DNA of 17,322 nt from JBBQXY01 sp051004815 (GTDB lineage Bacteria; Chloroflexota; Ktedonobacteria; Ktedonobacterales; Ktedonobacteraceae). The position numbers and the translations under genes were made by a program. The notes below the pieces were generated by a model, which saw only the letters and a program-made list of their open reading frames with translations, was not told the origin of the DNA and did no database searches. Positions 1 to 8,300 of the stretch are shown piece after piece (position 1 is the first letter of the stretch; each line of letters starts with the position of its first letter). Location of the stretch: contig JBPCJY010000141.1 of the NCBI GenBank assembly GCA_051004815.1, positions 1 to 17,322 of the forward strand, given 5' to 3'.

Positions 1-63
1 GGATCGCCCCTACTATACACGAGTGAATCGGCTTGGCAAGCCCGTGTATAGTAGGGGCGATCC
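1..63. repeat. Perfect 21-bp inverted repeat with nested hairpin (REP/MITE-like)
   Basis: Arms 1-21 and 43-63 are exact reverse complements, and the spacer contains a second 6-bp stem (30-35 with 37-42). The arms carry the core GTAGGGGCGAT, which recurs with small changes near 203-213 and 12400-12410. The element abuts the window edge, so it may extend further left. There is no T-tract on the + strand, so a dispersed palindromic repeat is more likely than a terminator, though it could stop or protect a transcript arriving from the left. Confidence 0.8.
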
Positions 64-291
64 CTTGCGGTCGCCCTGGTGGAGGTTTTCCACTCTTGGT
101 TTCATTCGCCAACAGAGTCGTGAAAGCGGGGGTGGTGTGGATGCGGGGCTGGGACCCTTGTGGTCGCCTCGCCGCTTCCCTTCATGCCTATGGGATACGA
201 TAAATCGGCCCCTACACACCATTCATAGCCTTGGATTTGGCTTACGTGAGATGAATTGGACACAAGAGGTACAAGGCGAAAGGGGCTATCC
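64..291. other. Gene-free repeat mosaic before the membrane gene
   Basis: No convincing gene is present. The stretch contains two near-copies of the short motif CCCTTG-N-GGTCGCC (63-75 and 155-168) and a 33-bp segment at 199-231 that recurs inverted at 12384-12416. Open frames crossing it on both strands have no recognisable protein content and follow the repeats. No clear promoter for the 292 gene was identified. Confidence 0.6.
199..231 (-). repeat. 33-bp dispersed repeat, copy A
   Basis: This segment matches the reverse complement of 12384-12416 at 32 of 33 positions. It contains the GTAGGGGC-CGAT core on the minus strand. The second hairpin arm found in the 12.4-kb copy is missing here, so copy A looks like a half or decayed element. 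Confidence 0.8.
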
Positions 292-1014
292 ATGGCTTTT
301 TCCCATCCAGGAGCTTTCGTTCAAAAAGTCCCGCTGAGGATAGGATTGCTGGTAACTCTGCTGGTAATAGGGACAGCTGGCTCTCTCTACTTCTGGTATA
401 CGCGCTATGGTAATGACCTTGCGCCAGATAGCAGCGTGGGGTTTGGCTTTGCTATTGCAGGAACAGTGTGTTTTATATTGGCCGCCATCTGCTATACACT
501 GTACCGTCGTAACCAAAGGCGCGTCGTTGGTCAACTGAACAGAGCCTTGCACTGGCATGCTTGTTTCGCATTGATGGGCTTTGCCTTGCTTATGATGCAC
601 TCTTTTGGCAACTTTAACGCGAAGACGGGAACATACGCGCTATATGGTCTGGTGACGTTACTGGTGAGCGGTTTTGTGGGTCGGCTATTGGACCATTTTC
701 TGCCGCATCTCATCGCTCGTGAAGTAGACCGTATGTTGACCGTGGAGGGCGAAGATCGCATTGAGACTATGGCACGGAATATGGGTGCTATGGTAAGGGT
801 GGGGGTGCCACCGTGGTGGGAAGGAACCAGGGAGGTCTCTTTACAGGTCGCGGAGGTGCAACAGGCACTGCAACGAGAACGGTGCTATCGCTACATCCTT
901 GTATACTGGCGTCTCTTGCACTTCTGTCTGGCAGTCATCACCATCGGGTTGATTATCTGGCACCTCGTGTATGTCGCGCAATTGTTGGTGCCAGGAGTAT
1001 TACAAAGAGGATAA
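292..1014 (+). CDS. Five-helix membrane protein, probable bis-heme b-type cytochrome
   Basis: The ATG at 292 was chosen because AAAGGGG lies 6 nt upstream; an in-frame TTG at 256 lacks such a site. The product is 240 residues. Hydrophobic segments lie near residues 16-37, 49-69, 84-105, 113-131 and 207-228, with a soluble stretch at about 132-205. Two helices each carry a histidine pair 14 residues apart: H89/H103 in helix 3 and H210/H224 in helix 5. H-X13-H in two helices is the classic arrangement for two stacked b hemes in four-helix cytochrome b and ferric-reductase-like domains, so transmembrane electron transfer is likely. No flavin, NAD or Fe-S domain is attached, so a partner should exist, perhaps upstream of the window. 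The family is not named with certainty. The gene ends directly against the convergent AAA/TPR gene. Confidence 0.75.
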   Translation: MAFSHPGAFVQKVPLRIGLLVTLLVIGTAGSLYFWYTRYGNDLAPDSSVGFGFAIAGTVCFILAAICYTLYRRNQRRVVGQLNRALHWHACFALMGFALLMMHSFGNFNAKTGTYALYGLVTLLVSGFVGRLLDHFLPHLIAREVDRMLTVEGEDRIETMARNMGAMVRVGVPPWWEGTREVSLQVAEVQQALQRERCYRYILVYWRLLHFCLAVITIGLIIWHLVYVAQLLVPGVLQRG

Positions 1015-4000
1015 TCACATGCCATCCCCATAGGTGGCGATGATATGCTCAACATATTGCAGATCGAGCGCGGCCTGGCATTGGGTGAAAAGATGGTGGG
1101 CTTCCTGTAGGGAACGTAACCCTTCTGCATGGCGGGTTGCCGCGACTGTATCGTTTTGGAGTAAAATGATGCCGTAGCTTTGCAGTATACGAGCACATTC
1201 TAAACGCATGCCGTGTTGTTGGGCGATGTGCAGTGCTTGCGTCAAATGCTGTTCTGCCTGGGCGGTTTGCCCTTGTGCGGACAGGATAGTGCCGAGCAGG
1301 TGTTGGGTGCGAGCTAAGAGGCGCGTCGATTCATAGTGTTGCGCCTCCTCTAGCGTTTGCGTGGCCTGTTGCTGGGCCTGTGCCAAATCGCCGCGCAGCA
1401 GAAAGACCTGCGCTAAAGCCAGTTGACCTTGGGCCTGGGTTTCGGCCTCTACCCCTTTGAGCGCGAAGCCACGTCGTAATGCACCCTGCGCACGTAACAG
1501 GAAATGGTGGAACCTGCCATTGTCTTGCTCTTGACGGGCCTCTCTGGCTTGCAAGATGCGCATATTGCCCATGGCTACAAGAGCGAGACCGATGCATGGG
1601 GTATTGCCCATGGCGCGGCTAATGAGCAGGGCTTGGCGAATACAGGTCGCGGCTTCTGAGAGTCGGCCCTGATCTTGCAGCACTGCCGCTAACGCGGCAT
1701 TCCAGGTACTTCTATACACATGATCGTCGATCTGCTCAGCCAGTTCCAGGCTGCGGCGATACCAGCTTTCCGCCTCGGCAAGATTGCCGGTACGAGCCGC
1801 CAGGTCGCCTAGATTGCTAAAAACGACGGCGGTAAGAGGGGTATCACCAATGCGCTCGGCCAGATTGAGCGAACGGCGCAGGTATTCTTGCGCCAGCTCA
1901 TGTTCGGCTTTCTGTATATGGATGTGGCCCACGTTACAGCAGACATGCGCCAGTTCACGCTGGTGATCGTGTTGTTCCAGCAAAACCAAAGCTTTGTTCA
2001 AGTGGGTAAGAGCCTCGGTTGGTTGCCCAATGCTATAGGCCAGCGAACCAAGCAGCCTATGGGTACGTGCTACATCAACGGGATCGCCTTCGAGGGTGCG
2101 TCGCAAACGTGTCAAAGGGGCTGCATTGCCAACGAGGGCTGGATGTTTGAGGAGATGTTCCGCGAAAAGTTCCAGTGCCTGATAGCCGACGCGCCGCGCT
2201 TCATCGTAGCTGCCCTCTTGCCAGAGGATGTAGCTTTGCAAGAAGTGTAGTCTGGCCCAGGCCGGGCCATCCACGATACCTGCCTCACGTAACACTTGCT
2301 CCCCTTGTTCACAATACTGCCGGGCGCGTGCATGATCGCTGGTGGCATACCATGTCCAGCCAACTTCACTCCAGAGCAAGGCATCCACTTGCGCCTCTCG
2401 CTCTCCTCCAGGATGTGCAGTCGAGGAGACCCCTGCTTTCGTGGAAGGAGTAACAGTACGCTCTGCCAATGCCTGCTCATAAATCTGGCGTGCCTCTTCG
2501 GCATTGCCCTGGATACGCACACATTCGCCCAATTGTTCGAGGAGGGAGGCCAGACGCACATGTTCGTCGGGCGCGGTAGTGCCATTGGTCTGTATTACAC
2601 GAGCGTTTTCAACCGCTGCCCGGTAGTGACGTTCCGCTTCGGGATAGGCTGAAAGGGCATAGGCGTGGTCGCCCGCCAGCGTTGCATAGTAGACAATCTG
2701 CTCCGGTTCACTACCACCTTCAATCAGGTGGTAGGCAATGGTTGCGGCTCCCTCTGCCTCGCGCTTCGCGTAGGTTTGCCGTAGAAGCTCTGCCGCTCGT
2801 CGATGGAGTAAGGCGCGTTTGGTGGCGGAGAGTCCATCATAGAGATGGCTGACCAGCAGAGGATGCCAGAAGCGATAGTTGACACGTGTACCTTTCCCCT
2901 CTTCGATCAGTACTCCGGCGTGCAGGGCCTCGTCAAGCAGGTCAAGCACCGTGTCTTCATCGGCGGTACCAGTTTCCATGGAGCAGATAAGGAAAAATTC
3001 AAAAGAGCCGCCCAGCACGGCGGCATTGCTGAGAAGTTGCTGACATGCTCGACTCAGTTTGCCGAGGCGATTGTGCAGGGCAGCCGCGATGGTATCAGGC
3101 AAGATAGAACGTTTACGCTGTACTTTTTGGCGCGTCTTGCCGTTCTCGCGGGGAGATGTGGTGCTGAGGGAGCGTGCCAGTTCTTCCGCGAAGAAGGGAT
3201 TGCCACCAGACTGCGTCTGGATATACTGTACTGTCCCTTCCGGTAAGTAGGCAAACATGGTGCTGATTTGCGTGTCCGTGAGTGGTCGCAGTGGCAGTGT
3301 TTTTACGTTGTGCTCACGCTGCATATGGGCGAGGAGAGGACGTAGCGGATGCCTGGATGTCAATTCGGTTTCACGACAGGTGGCGAGGAAGGCGAGGGGA
3401 ACGCCAGGAGACCTGCGAGCCAGGTAAGCCAGGAGCTCGCAGCTGCTGGTATCCGCCCATTGCAGGTCGTCAAGTACGATGAGCAGCGGACTGCGCTCAC
3501 TCACCACCTTAAGTAGTTCAAGCACAGCTTCCCATAAGCTCTGCTGTTCCTGTTCGGGTGATTGGCGAACGCGGGGAAGGCCATCGGGCAAGCGACTATA
3601 GAGTTCGGGGAGCATGGTAGCCAACCGGGCATAGACAAGTGGATGCTCGAGTAGATCTTGCTCTTGCCAGATGCCAGCATCAATGACGCTGCGCAGCACC
3701 TCTATCCAGAGGCGATAGGGAATAGTGCTTTCCTGGGCATAACTTCTGCTCCAAATGGCGACCCAGCCGCGCTCCTCTGCTTCCAGGCTCACTTCCTCGG
3801 CCAGGCGCGTCTTCCCAATCCCTGTTTCACCCATTAAGACCATGCATTGAGGACGACGGAGCGTGTCGAGCGGAATGGCAGTGGCTTGCCTGGAGCGACC
3901 AGACGGCGATTTTGACCCGGCTTTAGCGGCCACAAAGAGTTGGCGTAGGCTCTCCAACTCGGAGTTTCGCCCTACAAGCGGAGTCTGGCGGTCGCGACCA

Positions 4001-4020
4001 AAAACACTCTTACTGTTCAT
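1015..4020 (-). CDS. AAA ATPase/TPR (STAND-like) protein without DNA-binding domain
   Basis: The product is 1001 residues. The ATG at 4020 is preceded by GGGGAGA at an 8-nt spacing. The frame stays open another 70 codons upstream, but that extension would cross the putative promoter and has no counterpart in the paralogue at 5394-9539. The N-terminus begins with TPLVGRNSELESL, the usual AAA_16 entry, then Walker A GETGIGKT (64-71), Walker B LLIVLDDLQWAD (179-190), and GGNPFFAEEL (272-281). A helical region and a long C-terminal TPR array (about residues 480-1000) follow. By analogy with MalT/AfsR-type STAND proteins, ATP or ADP state would control assembly and the TPRs would bind a ligand or protein. 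No winged helix, HTH or catalytic output domain is visible at either end. It is homologous over its length to the AAA/TPR part of the SARP protein, so it is probably a paralogue lacking or having lost the DNA-binding module. Confidence 0.88.
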   Translation of the reverse strand: MNSKSVFGRDRQTPLVGRNSELESLRQLFVAAKAGSKSPSGRSRQATAIPLDTLRRPQCMVLMGETGIGKTRLAEEVSLEAEERGWVAIWSRSYAQESTIPYRLWIEVLRSVIDAGIWQEQDLLEHPLVYARLATMLPELYSRLPDGLPRVRQSPEQEQQSLWEAVLELLKVVSERSPLLIVLDDLQWADTSSCELLAYLARRSPGVPLAFLATCRETELTSRHPLRPLLAHMQREHNVKTLPLRPLTDTQISTMFAYLPEGTVQYIQTQSGGNPFFAEELARSLSTTSPRENGKTRQKVQRKRSILPDTIAAALHNRLGKLSRACQQLLSNAAVLGGSFEFFLICSMETGTADEDTVLDLLDEALHAGVLIEEGKGTRVNYRFWHPLLVSHLYDGLSATKRALLHRRAAELLRQTYAKREAEGAATIAYHLIEGGSEPEQIVYYATLAGDHAYALSAYPEAERHYRAAVENARVIQTNGTTAPDEHVRLASLLEQLGECVRIQGNAEEARQIYEQALAERTVTPSTKAGVSSTAHPGGEREAQVDALLWSEVGWTWYATSDHARARQYCEQGEQVLREAGIVDGPAWARLHFLQSYILWQEGSYDEARRVGYQALELFAEHLLKHPALVGNAAPLTRLRRTLEGDPVDVARTHRLLGSLAYSIGQPTEALTHLNKALVLLEQHDHQRELAHVCCNVGHIHIQKAEHELAQEYLRRSLNLAERIGDTPLTAVVFSNLGDLAARTGNLAEAESWYRRSLELAEQIDDHVYRSTWNAALAAVLQDQGRLSEAATCIRQALLISRAMGNTPCIGLALVAMGNMRILQAREARQEQDNGRFHHFLLRAQGALRRGFALKGVEAETQAQGQLALAQVFLLRGDLAQAQQQATQTLEEAQHYESTRLLARTQHLLGTILSAQGQTAQAEQHLTQALHIAQQHGMRLECARILQSYGIILLQNDTVAATRHAEGLRSLQEAHHLFTQCQAALDLQYVEHIIATYGDGM

Positions 4021-4105
4021 CTCACGTCTCCCCGTGCGCTTTCTCATGAAAAGAAACGAGAGCCATAGTGCAAATTGAGGAACAAAGTCATAGGCGATTA
4101 CCTCC

Positions 4106-4124
4106 ATTATACCGTATCCGTCAA
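4106..4124 (-). promoter_or_regulatory. TTGACG-N7-TATAAT motif upstream of the 1001-aa gene
   Basis: On the minus strand TTGACG (4119-4124) is followed after 7 nt by a perfect TATAAT (4106-4111), 86 nt before the start codon at 4020. The same arrangement occurs before the SARP gene at 9626-9644. TATAAT is probably the -10 box, but 7 nt is too short for a sigma-70 -35 box, so TTGACG is more likely an activator or repressor contact, or part of a variant promoter. No good -35 hexamer stands at 17-18 nt. Confidence 0.5.
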
Positions 4125-4179
4125 TCATGAATGAGTTTTTTTCACTCAAGTGAATGCACAGGCCCACTGTGAACGCAAA

Positions 4180-4219
4180 AGAAGCTGACTGTGCGGGGCA
4201 TTTCTCGCGGTCAGCTTCT
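4180..4219 (-). terminator. Possible weak terminator or hairpin
   Basis: Arms 4180-4189 and 4210-4219 form a 10-bp stem with a 20-nt loop. On the minus strand the stem is followed by TTTT, so it could end transcripts from the 57-residue gene about 200 nt upstream before they enter the ATPase promoter region. The T-tract is short and the loop long, so efficiency is doubtful. Confidence 0.35.
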
Positions 4220-4415
4220 CTTACGTTCATCGCGTTCGTATACGCTAATCAATGTGTGACATAAACAATATCCTTTCGTATCATTGCGATAGCCTGTATC
4301 GGCCAGTTCATAACCCCTAAAATCCCCTATAGATAACCAACATTACTGTAACTTCCATTGGCACGAAACGGCCTTTAGTAGGACTGCTAGGAGTGGCAAG
4401 TTAGTACGTACTCAG

Positions 4416-4589
4416 TCAATGATGGCCTGAGATGGCGTTCGGCACCCTGGTAATGCCATGAATTACATGCCACATGCCGTTCATATGCTGGATGACCTCG
4501 AAAGCGGCGAAAGATAAAAGCAGGACACATACAAGTGCGCAGATGAAGAGGATTGCCAGTAGCCGTTGTTTTTGTTGTGTCAGGGTCAT
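4416..4589 (-). CDS. Small one-helix membrane protein (57 aa)
   Basis: A short ATG frame with an ideal ribosome site: AAGGAG lies 8 nt before the ATG at 4589. The peptide starts MTLTQQKQR, then has a hydrophobic segment (about residues 10-30, including LLAILFICALVCVLLLSF). A C-terminal tail rich in His and Met follows (QHMNGMWHVIHG, ending GHH). The charge pattern predicts the N-terminus inside and the His-rich tail outside, which could bind a metal or heme; this is inference. No family is recognised. It has its own spacer on both sides and a palindromic operator-like site at 4624-4644, so it is probably transcribed alone. It could be a small regulatory membrane peptide; a toxin-like role cannot be excluded. 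Confidence 0.6.
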   Translation of the reverse strand: MTLTQQKQRLLAILFICALVCVLLLSFAAFEVIQHMNGMWHVIHGITRVPNAISGHH

Positions 4590-4973
4590 GAAGCACGCTC
4601 CTTGTGTAGAAGTTCTGGTACGCTATCACAAAACTGTTGTGATAATGCTTCAACTATACATGGAGAGAGCGAAAAAGATGGCCGCTTTCTACGCAGATAC
4701 TTGCGATGCCGCCCCACAACTCGCTCTATGAACGCCCAACACATTTGGTATGCACAACCAACCTGTCTTTTTATGCGATTTGTGACAACATAGTACACAC
4801 AAAAGTAGAAAAATTATATTACAGCGATACACGGTTTTGTGTAGAAGGGATGGGAGGAATGAATCGTAAAAGAATAACATCATATATCACCATGGGATAC
4901 TTATAGGGTTTTCCCGTACTCAAGGTCTGGAATGATGGCTGATGATGCAGGAGAATCCGTAGGAGCGGGGGAT
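4590..4973. other. Gene-poor stretch upstream of the 57-aa gene
   Basis: Besides the operator-like palindrome this stretch shows no convincing gene. A 15-codon ATG frame at 4860 has a purine-rich upstream sequence but is too short to call. Confidence 0.5.
4624..4644 (-). promoter_or_regulatory. Palindromic operator-like site before the 57-aa gene
   Basis: TATCACAA-N5-TTGTGATA is a perfect 8-bp inverted repeat 35 nt upstream of the start codon. On the minus strand TTGAAG lies 17 nt before TGTGAT, a weak promoter overlapping the palindrome, which is where a repressor would sit. A related half-site (TTGTGACAA) lies near 4782. The regulator is unknown. Confidence 0.45.
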
Positions 4974-5015
4974 GGGCTTGCACGGGGAGGTTTTTTTGGC
5001 AACGCGCTGGCCTTG

Positions 5016-5275
5016 TCATTCTGAGCGCTGCGAAGAATCTCCGTGCCACGCTACGATCAAACAAGAATTGGAGCTTGTGATTATGAGTTGTCATTCTGAG
5101 CGCTGCGAAGAATCTCCGTGCCACGCTACGATCAAACAAGAATTGGAGCTTGTGATTATGAGTTGTCATTCTGAGCACCGCGAAGAATCTCCGTGCCACG
5201 CTACGATCAAACAAGAATTGGAGCTTGTGATTATGAGTTGTCATTCTGAGCGCTACGAAGAATCTCCGTGCCACG
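5016..5275 (+). repeat. 75-bp tandem repeat, about 3.5 copies
   Basis: Units start at 5016, 5091, 5166 and 5241 (the last partial, about 35 nt). Units 1 and 2 are identical; unit 3 differs at the CTG/ACC position after GAGC, and unit 4 by one base in the first 35 nt. Each unit begins with the REP motif TCATTCTGAGCG and ends with a non-REP spacer. Near-identity suggests recent expansion by slippage or recombination. Confidence 0.9.
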
Positions 5276-5304
5276 AGAGATTCTTCGCGGCGCTCAGAAT
5301 GACA
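5239..5304. repeat. 28-bp inverted REP pair (hairpin)
   Basis: The arms 5239-5266 and 5277-5304 pair over 28 bp with two non-Watson-Crick positions around a 10-nt loop. This is the right end of the element. On the minus strand it lies about 90 nt after the SARP gene stop codon and could protect the 3' end or limit read-through. Confidence 0.75.
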
Positions 5305-5393
5305 GGGGCTGGAACTGGGCGGTGCAAACAACCTCCCCGTGCAGGCCCTGTTCCCGTACTACTTATGGCTGTTTATGACATACCGTGCTGAGG

Positions 5394-8300
5394 TTACAAA
5401 TGGATGTTCATCGCAGGATGCGCGGTCAATACCCGTTCAACATTGTGCAGGTCAAGCAGGGCGTGGCATTCGCCGAATATCTGTTGAGCTTCGTGCAGGT
5501 AGCTCAACCCTTGTTGGTGGTTGCGTGCTTTCTCTGTACCCTTAGCCTGGAGTAAAGCTGTCCCATAGCTATACAAAGTACGAGCATACTCTAAGCGCAT
5601 ACCTGCTGTTTGAAAAGCTTGCATAGCTTGTACAAAGTGATATTCTGCTTGTTTCTGCTGACTTTGTGCTGCCAATATATCTCCTAGCAAACGTTGTGTA
5701 CAGAGATAGCCCCATAGTAGCTCGGATTGCTGGGCCTCTTCCATGGTGCTAACAGCAAGTTGTTGTGCTTTTTCTGTTTCGCCAAACAGCAACAGGATGA
5801 GGGCAATTGCTAGTTGCCCTTTAATGCGTGCTTCCGCGTCTAGTCCTTCATTAGCTAGTGCCCGTTCTAATGTTTTCCTGGCACGTAGCAGTAAACGGAT
5901 GGAAGGGTCGCTGTGTGTTTGTGCCTGACGTAATGTTATAGCTTGCGCGATACGCCAGTTTCCCAGAGCTACGAGAGCCAGACTAATACAGGGAGTATTA
6001 CGTATCGAGCGACCAGCAATAAGAGCTTGATATATATAAGTGCTTGCCTCAGCAAGTTTGTCTTGATCCTGGGTGACGATAGCTAAGTCAACGCATAATA
6101 CATTGATATAGACCTGCTCATTGATTTTTTCAGCTAAAGTAAGGCCATTTTTCAGAAGGGCTTCGGCTTCTTTTAAATCTCCTGAGCGTGTGCTTACTTC
6201 TCCTAAACTGCAATATACGATAGAAATGAGTGGAATATCACCGACCCGCTGAGCAAGATTGAGCGAACGACGAAAGAATGCTTGAGCAGCTTCGTGTTCT
6301 GCCTTTCGCAAGTGAACGTCACCAATATTACAACAGGTGTTGGCAATTTCTCTTTGGAGGTCAGCCTGTTCAAAAAGTGCTAATGCCGTGTCCAGGTGAA
6401 TAAGTGCATCTGAAAGTTGACCAACTGTGGCGGCTATAGCAGCGAGCAACCGATGAGTGCGACCTAGATTGGTTGGATCGCCAGCTAATGTACGTTTTGT
6501 TGTCGTCAAATGAACATCTGAGTTTACTAAACTATTCTGATGTTGAATAGTTTCTTCAAAGATCTGTTGTGCTTCCTGGGCCATTTGGCGTGCTGTATCG
6601 TAGTTCCCTTCGCGCCAATAAATGTAGCTTTGCTCGAAGCGAAGAATGGCCCAGGCTTGGCCTCCTTTTACTCCTGATTCGCGGAGGACTTGCTCACCAT
6701 GCTCGCAGCTTTGTCGGGCCAGTGTTGTATTGCCCATGTCATACCAGGTTACGCCGATTTCGCGCCAGAGGATGGCGTCGATCTGGGCTTCGTGCTGCTC
6801 ATTGGCGATTGAGGTGAGAAGGCGTTGGTGGTGGCGCATGGTCAGGACGCGTTCGTAGGCAGAACGGGCCTCGGCACTGTTGCCCTGAACACGCATACAT
6901 TCGCCGAGGCGTTCGAGCAGGTAGGAGAGGTGTTCTAGCTCCGCGGATGCGGTCGGCAAGGATGAGCCGTTTTGTTCGTCCAATTGGGCGACGGCGATGC
7001 GATAGTATTGTTCGGCTTCGGGGTAGGCCGAGAGGGAGTAGGCGCGGTCTGCCGCCATTTCCGCGAAGTGGACGATAAACTCTGCTTCGGCCCCCCCTTT
7101 GAGGAGGTGGTTGGTGATGGTGGCAGCGTTCTCTGCTTCGCGACCAGAGTAAACGCGTTGGAGTACCGCGGCTGCCCGGCGATGCAAACGGGCGCGGCGG
7201 GCGGCTGAGAGCTGGTCATAGAGATGGCTGACGAGCAAGGGGTGCCAGAAATGGTAAGTGATGCGCGTGCCAGTACCTTCCTCGGTCAGCACACCGGCCT
7301 GGATAGCTTCTTCAATCAGGTCAAGCAGCGTGTCTTCACTCATACTGTTGGCTCCATCAGCCCCACTGACCTCCAATTGGGCGATAATGTTGAAGGTGAA
7401 GGAGCCACCGAGGACGGCGGCGTTGCCGAGGAAACGTTGGCATGCGCTGCTGAGCCGACTCATACGCAGTTCGAGGACGGCGGCGATGGTGTCGGGCAAG
7501 GGATAGATGGTCTCTGTCGTGCTGGATGGTTCGACTTGATTGGTCGCGGCGGCGTCGGTGGAAGCGATAGAGAGTGTTTCGAGGGAACGAGCCAGTTCCT
7601 CAGCGAAAAAGGGGTTGCCGGCTGCCCTGACCTGGATGAATTGTACCATTGTCTCCGGTAAGTGGGACAGGTGAGGGACGTGAGAGATGTGGGAGACGAG
7701 CGAACTGATCTGCTCGTTGGTAAGAGGCTGTATTGGCAGGTGAACCATAGCCTGTTCGCGCTGTAGATCGGTCAGCAGGGAGCGCAAGGGATTAGCGGCG
7801 GTTAGTTCGTTGTCCCGATAGGTGCCAACCAGGATAATCGGACGACCGTGCAAGCGGCGTACAAGATAGGCAAAGAGTTCGGAACTGCTGGCATCGGCCC
7901 AATGGAAATCGTCGAGGACCAGCAGTAATGGCGTGCGCTCGCTCATCATCGTGAGCAGTTTAAGGGCGGCTTCCCATAGTCGTAATTGCTCTTGCTCAGG
8001 AGAGAGCGGCGTGGGAAAGACGATCGGTGGCAGGAGGTCGTGCAGTTCGGGGAGCAGTGTGCTGAGCGGTTGGAAGACCAGCGGATGTTTGCTGATCTCC
8101 TGATTCTGCCACTGCCCCTGTGTCATGGCGTTACGCAAGATTTCCGTCCATTGCCGATAGGGAACACCGCTCTCTTGTGCGTAGACGCGACTCCAGGCTA
8201 CGGCCCAGCCGCGCTTTTGGGCTTCGTGGCTCAATTCCTCGGCGAGGCGGGTTTTGCCAATCCCTGCTTCGCCCACCAGTAAAATGCATTGCGGACGGTG

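Larger units (their letters stand above)
4021..4415. other. Intergenic region between AAA/TPR gene and 57-aa gene
   Basis: This 395-nt stretch holds the TTGACG-N7-TATAAT motif, the 4180-4219 hairpin and a short inverted repeat, TTCACT-CA-AGTGAA, at 4141-4154. No gene was found; the upstream extension of the ATPase frame shows no protein-like conservation. Confidence 0.6.
4974..5348. mobile_element. MITE-like palindromic element with internal tandem array
   Basis: The ends are inverted repeats: 4974-4992 matches the reverse complement of 5330-5348 with one mismatch (core TGCACGGGGAGGTT). Further in, both ends carry the REP motif TCATTCTGAGCG...GAAGAATCT in opposite orientations (5014-5040 and 5277-5304), so the whole is an imperfect long palindrome. 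The interior holds directly repeated 75-bp units (5016-5275). No transposase is encoded, as expected of a non-autonomous element. Open frames on both strands (about 139 and 170 codons) follow from the 75-bp (25-codon) periodicity and should not be annotated. No clear target-site duplication is seen. Confidence 0.7.

Noticed and set aside
256..291. TTG start for the membrane protein
   Set aside because: The ATG at 292 has a well-spaced AAAGGGG; the extension adds a charged segment with no support.
4021..4230. N-terminal 70-codon extension of the AAA/TPR gene
   Set aside because: It would cross the TATAAT motif, has no counterpart in the paralogue and no better ribosome site than the ATG at 4020.
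4860..4907. 15-codon ATG frame preceded by a purine-rich run
   Set aside because: Too short, and no downstream gene for which it could be a leader.
4819..5331. Long frame on the minus strand with repeated 25-residue units, and its plus-strand counterpart at 4972-5391
   Set aside because: Both follow from the 75-bp repeat array and REP motifs; the CHSER...RFFAALRMT type of peptide is the typical false translation of this REP family.
4974..5348. Tandem array considered as CRISPR
   Set aside because: Units are contiguous 75-bp direct copies with no unique spacers, and no cas genes are nearby.
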